This document shows positions 61,815 through 64,000 of a DNA stretch of 64,000 nt, piece by piece. Positions within the stretch are counted from its first letter, which is position 1, and each line of letters starts with the position of its first letter. Origin of the DNA: Bradyrhizobium sp. LMTR 3 (GTDB lineage Bacteria; Pseudomonadota; Alphaproteobacteria; Rhizobiales; Xanthobacteraceae); the NCBI RefSeq assembly GCF_001693485.1, contig NZ_MAXC01000001.1:248001-312000 (forward strand). The letters are read 5' to 3'. The notes under the pieces are model-generated. The model saw only the letters and a list, made by a program, of their open reading frames with translations, did no database searches and had not been told where the DNA came from. A program made the position numbers and the translations under genes.

Positions 61815-62290
61815 TCAAATGGAGGGCGCAGGGAAGACCGGGTGCTTGCTGCACCCGCGGTCTCGTGTGCAGTTGCGCATAGCAAAAGCGCACACGAGCA
61901 TACAGGTACAGCGGGAGCATCCCGGCCTTCCCTGCGCAATGGCTTTACGGCTTACTTCGTGCTCTTCCCGGAGAACGGCTCTTTTGCCTCCGTCGCCCCC
62001 GAGAAGCTTTCGCTTCTCAAAGAACTTAACGCCAGCACCGCGGCGCCCGAACCACACGACTTCGCCGTACGCTTCCGGCGCGCAACGTCTATCGCGCCTC
62101 TCGCGTCCACCGCATCCCACCGCACGTTCGTGACGTTCGCGAGCGCCCCTCCATGGGTGAGACGGGCGCAGTTATGCCGATGATTTGCTCCGGAAGTTAA
62201 GCGGAATATTTTTGATTCTTTTTGTTTCTTGGGCTTGACACGATTTCTGAAAATCAGAAGTGATTTGCCGTCCGGGTTGTCTTGTCGCAA
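61815..62290. repeat. Multi-copy about 480-bp bradyrhizobial element
   Basis: This gene-free stretch matches, from memory, a sequence repeated many times in Bradyrhizobium genomes. Landmarks are GGAGGGCGCAGGGAAGACCG, the inverted CACCCGCGGTCTCGTGTGC / GCACACGAGCATACAGG pair, CGTCCACCGCATCCC, and the AT-rich end with TTGACA (62235-62240) and a TTCTGA-AAA-TCAGAA hairpin (62245-62259). Frames through it give well-known spurious hypothetical proteins. Exact borders are uncertain. No gene occupies 61749-62573. Confidence 0.65.
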
Positions 62291-62465
62291 TTGCACTTGC
62301 GCGCGGCCGCAAATCAGCCTGCTGTCCGTAGCGTGAGCAAAGCCAACGGGTCGCGCGAATGCCGCCCGATGACAGGCTTCGCGTGCCACCATCCGCAAGC
62401 GCGTTCGATGATCGATGGCGAGCAAGGCGCGAACATCAGTCAGTGCGGCCGGGATGTCCGCTAAG

Positions 62466-62500
62466 GGGCCAAAAGGCGACGTCACCGAAAACAGCCGGTT
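62466..62500. repeat. Direct repeat flanking the glycerophosphodiesterase gene, left copy
   Basis: The sequence GGGCCAAAAGGCGACGTCAC, continuing to CAGCCGGTT, recurs at 63318-63351 in the same orientation with one base missing. The two copies bracket the gene at 62574-63227. Confidence 0.75.
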
Positions 62501-62573
62501 CCCCACGCCAGATCAGGCCGATCTGTCAGCTGCTTTCGAATACTTCACGGGCGACGAACGGGTTTGCGCGGGC

Positions 62574-63227
62574 CTAATCAGGTCTGGCGCTGCGGCCGAT
62601 AGTGTGGTCGACGTCGGCAACCGCCCCGTAGAGGTGCTGCCGCGAGAGCCAATGAAGGTCGTTCATGCGTTGCACGACTCCTACCACAACCGGCACGTGG
62701 TGGCGTCGCGCAAGCTGCTCAAGCGAGAAAACGGACCACCAGGCGCGAAAAGCGACTCGCGTCCAAGCGCGCGCGTCCCAGCCGAGCAGGAGGACATCCG
62801 GCGCATACCTGCGCACCGCACGATTCAGGTTCCACGGGTACATGACGATGATGCCCAGGCGCACCGGTCGCGCACCCTCCCACGGAAAGGATCTTGCGAC
62901 GGCGGCAAAGGCAAATACGACCGAGCGACGGGCCACGTTGCTGGCAACCAGCCTCTCGATGACTCTAGAGACAAGTCCCGTCTCCTTCACCTCCACAAAC
63001 AGTTCAAGGTCAGTCGGCAAAAGAAGCGACAGTGCCGCATCGAGGGTAAGCGCATTCTCGACATGACGCGGCGGCTCGTGTGACACCACCAATGTGTCGG
63101 AATCCGCTGCAAGGCAGACGTCGAATTCGACACCAGATATTCTGCCGTCACGGGCGGCACGTGCGAATGCGGCGAGCGAGTTTTCACCCCGACCCGCGGA
63201 CCATCCACGATGCGCAATAAGCTTCAT
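62574..63227 (-). CDS. Glycerophosphodiester phosphodiesterase
   Basis: This 217-aa protein is of the GDPD/PI-PLC TIM-barrel family. The catalytic motifs are LIAHRGWSAGRGENSLAAF (His-Arg and Glu-Asn), GVEFDVCLAADSDTLVVSHE (metal Glu/Asp and second His) and LFVEVKETGL. It hydrolyses glycerophosphodiesters to glycerol 3-phosphate and an alcohol. There is no signal peptide, so a cytoplasmic enzyme is likely. ATG 63227 starts directly at MKLIAHRGW; a longer frame upstream adds an unlikely N-terminus. It is bracketed by direct repeats. Confidence 0.85.
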   Translation of the reverse strand: MKLIAHRGWSAGRGENSLAAFARAARDGRISGVEFDVCLAADSDTLVVSHEPPRHVENALTLDAALSLLLPTDLELFVEVKETGLVSRVIERLVASNVARRSVVFAFAAVARSFPWEGARPVRLGIIVMYPWNLNRAVRRYAPDVLLLGWDARAWTRVAFRAWWSVFSLEQLARRHHVPVVVGVVQRMNDLHWLSRQHLYGAVADVDHTIGRSARPD

Positions 63228-63691
63228 GACGAGGTCCGTAAAGCTGCGCGCGCCATGCAATCTCCCCGTAGAGAGAAATGTCAATCCGCGGCCACGACGT
63301 TGACCCTGATCCGCGTAGGGCCAAAAGGCGACGTCACCGAAACAGCCGGTTTTGGGTCAGTTGCGTCGGTTGGCCCGCGTCTGAACCATGGCCGGTCCAC
63401 CCCTAGCAACAGACGCTACGTCACAGGTCGGAGTCGTCGCATACGGGCCAATAGTTGACATCCCGTCGAGGCGCAGCTGGAAACCAACGCTGGAGCGAGC
63501 TGTGATGACGATGATTAGTAGCGATTACGCGTGGGGTGTCCTCCTGTTGCCGAAAGGTATGGCGGCCTGACCTGGTTTATTTATTTCCATGGGGCCCCGC
63601 CTGCTTGAGTGAGAGGTGGCCCTCATCCACAGTGCACTTGCCTAAACGGCCAAAGCAAAAAATCACAAAGTTTAATCAAGGGAGGACAGCC
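63228..63691. repeat. Intergenic region with right direct repeat copy
   Basis: The right copy of the flanking repeat is at 63318-63351 (GGGCCAAAAGGCGACGTCAC, ending in CAGCCGGTT). The rest of the 464-bp gap has no convincing gene; a 60-codon frame at 63388-63570 has no ribosome binding site or recognised motif and follows the repeat, so it is probably part of the repeated sequence. Confidence 0.6.
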
Positions 63692-64000
63692 ATGAATTGG
63701 AAATGGCTTGCAGTTGCAAGTGCACTCCTCGCTTCGATTGATATTTCAGTATCGAGTGCGGCGGATATAAAACTTCTTAGTCCTATCGCGCTGCGAGCGG
63801 TTATAGCTGATGTCACCCGGGAGTTCGAAAAGTCTTCGGGCGACAAGGTATCGGTCGAGTATGCAACCGTCGGAGTCATTCTCGATCGATTGAAAAGAAA
63901 CGAACCGGCAGATGTTGCGATCCTAGCTGGACCGCAACTGGATGAACTGCAAAAGCTCGGAAGGATTGTAGCTGGCAGCCGGGTTGATGTTGCTCAAGTC
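63692..64000 (+). CDS. ModA-like periplasmic substrate-binding protein, partial
   Basis: Only the first 103 codons are in the window. A strong GGGAGGA site precedes the ATG. The protein starts MNWKWLAVASALLASIDISV with a cleavage near SSA-AD. The mature start is IKLLSPIALRAVIADVTREFEKSSGDKVSVEYATVGVILDRLKRNEPADVAIL. This pattern fits molybdate-binding-like extracellular solute-binding proteins (SBP_bac_11). Such orphan proteins are numerous in Bradyrhizobium; the ligand is unknown. Confidence 0.82.
   Translation, partial: MNWKWLAVASALLASIDISVSSAADIKLLSPIALRAVIADVTREFEKSSGDKVSVEYATVGVILDRLKRNEPADVAILAGPQLDELQKLGRIVAGSRVDVAQV

Noticed and set aside
61749..62183. A 144-codon frame giving a well-formed hypothetical protein.
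   Set aside because: This protein type is a known product of translating the multi-copy repeat; no ribosome binding site or domain supports it.
63388..63570. A 60-codon frame after the right direct repeat.
   Set aside because: It has no ribosome binding site or motif and starts within sequence that appears to belong to the repeated segment.

Overview
The window looks like a chromosomal segment of a Bradyrhizobium-type alphaproteobacterium (Nitrobacteraceae). The coding sequence is GC-rich with GGAG-type ribosome binding sites and many ATGA start/stop overlaps. Branched-chain-type ABC transporters, acyl-CoA enzymes and class III cyclases are abundant. Several intergenic palindromic repeat families that I recognise from Bradyrhizobium genomes are present. 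I see no rRNA, tRNA, CRISPR array, integrase or intact insertion sequence.

Region 1 (1-24.9 kb) is a large catabolic block for an aromatic or amino-acid-derived carboxylic acid. It holds iorAB (arylpyruvate:ferredoxin oxidoreductase), an acyl-CoA dehydrogenase, a RidA protein, a gentisate-1,2-dioxygenase-like bicupin, a fumarylacetoacetate-hydrolase-family enzyme and a flavin reductase. An opine-dehydrogenase-like enzyme and a 3-hydroxyacyl-CoA dehydrogenase follow. A Liv-type importer (LivF, fused LivM-LivG, LivH) comes with two paralogous binding proteins. The block continues with an alpha/beta hydrolase, an Asp/Glu-racemase-family enzyme, a thiolase-fold protein without the catalytic Cys, a DUF35-SDR fusion, a cyclase-family hydrolase and two divergent acyl-CoA ligases. 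No transcription factor lies inside the block, but operator-like motifs recur at its divergent promoters.

Region 2 (24.9-37.6 kb) holds phosphoglucomutase, a hypothetical protein and an XRE regulator. It then has a compact locus of unusual content: an unknown 184-aa protein, a YcaO enzyme, a BTAD/SARP-type regulator, a 136-aa protein whose only Cys is penultimate, and an animal-type haem peroxidase. Direct repeats with 11-bp phasing lie before the peroxidase and, more weakly, before YcaO. This is my best candidate for an undescribed system. A DHDPS-family aldolase/lyase and a second-type FtsH protease follow.

Region 3 (37.9-48.6 kb) holds an HtrA/DegP-type protease divergent from ftsH and an orphan molybdenum hydroxylase large subunit. 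An acyl-CoA dehydrogenase pair follows, one member of which is broken by an internal deletion and frameshift, with an enoyl-CoA hydratase. LemA plus two TPM-domain proteins come next, then a metallo-beta-lactamase-fold hydrolase overlapping a cyclic-nucleotide-binding protein.

Region 4 (48.8-64 kb) is mostly housekeeping and hypothetical genes: a membrane-anchored Ala/Pro-rich protein, a secreted protein with a CSGCH motif, a glutathione transferase, a CaiB-type CoA transferase and PutA. A secreted Cys-His-Asp protein, CspA, a membrane [2Fe-2S] adenylate/guanylate cyclase and a GT39-type glycosyltransferase follow. The end is rich in repeats around a glycerophosphodiesterase, and the 5' part of a ModA-like binding protein runs off the edge. 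Names are family-level inferences from motifs read in the sequence; substrates are not proven.
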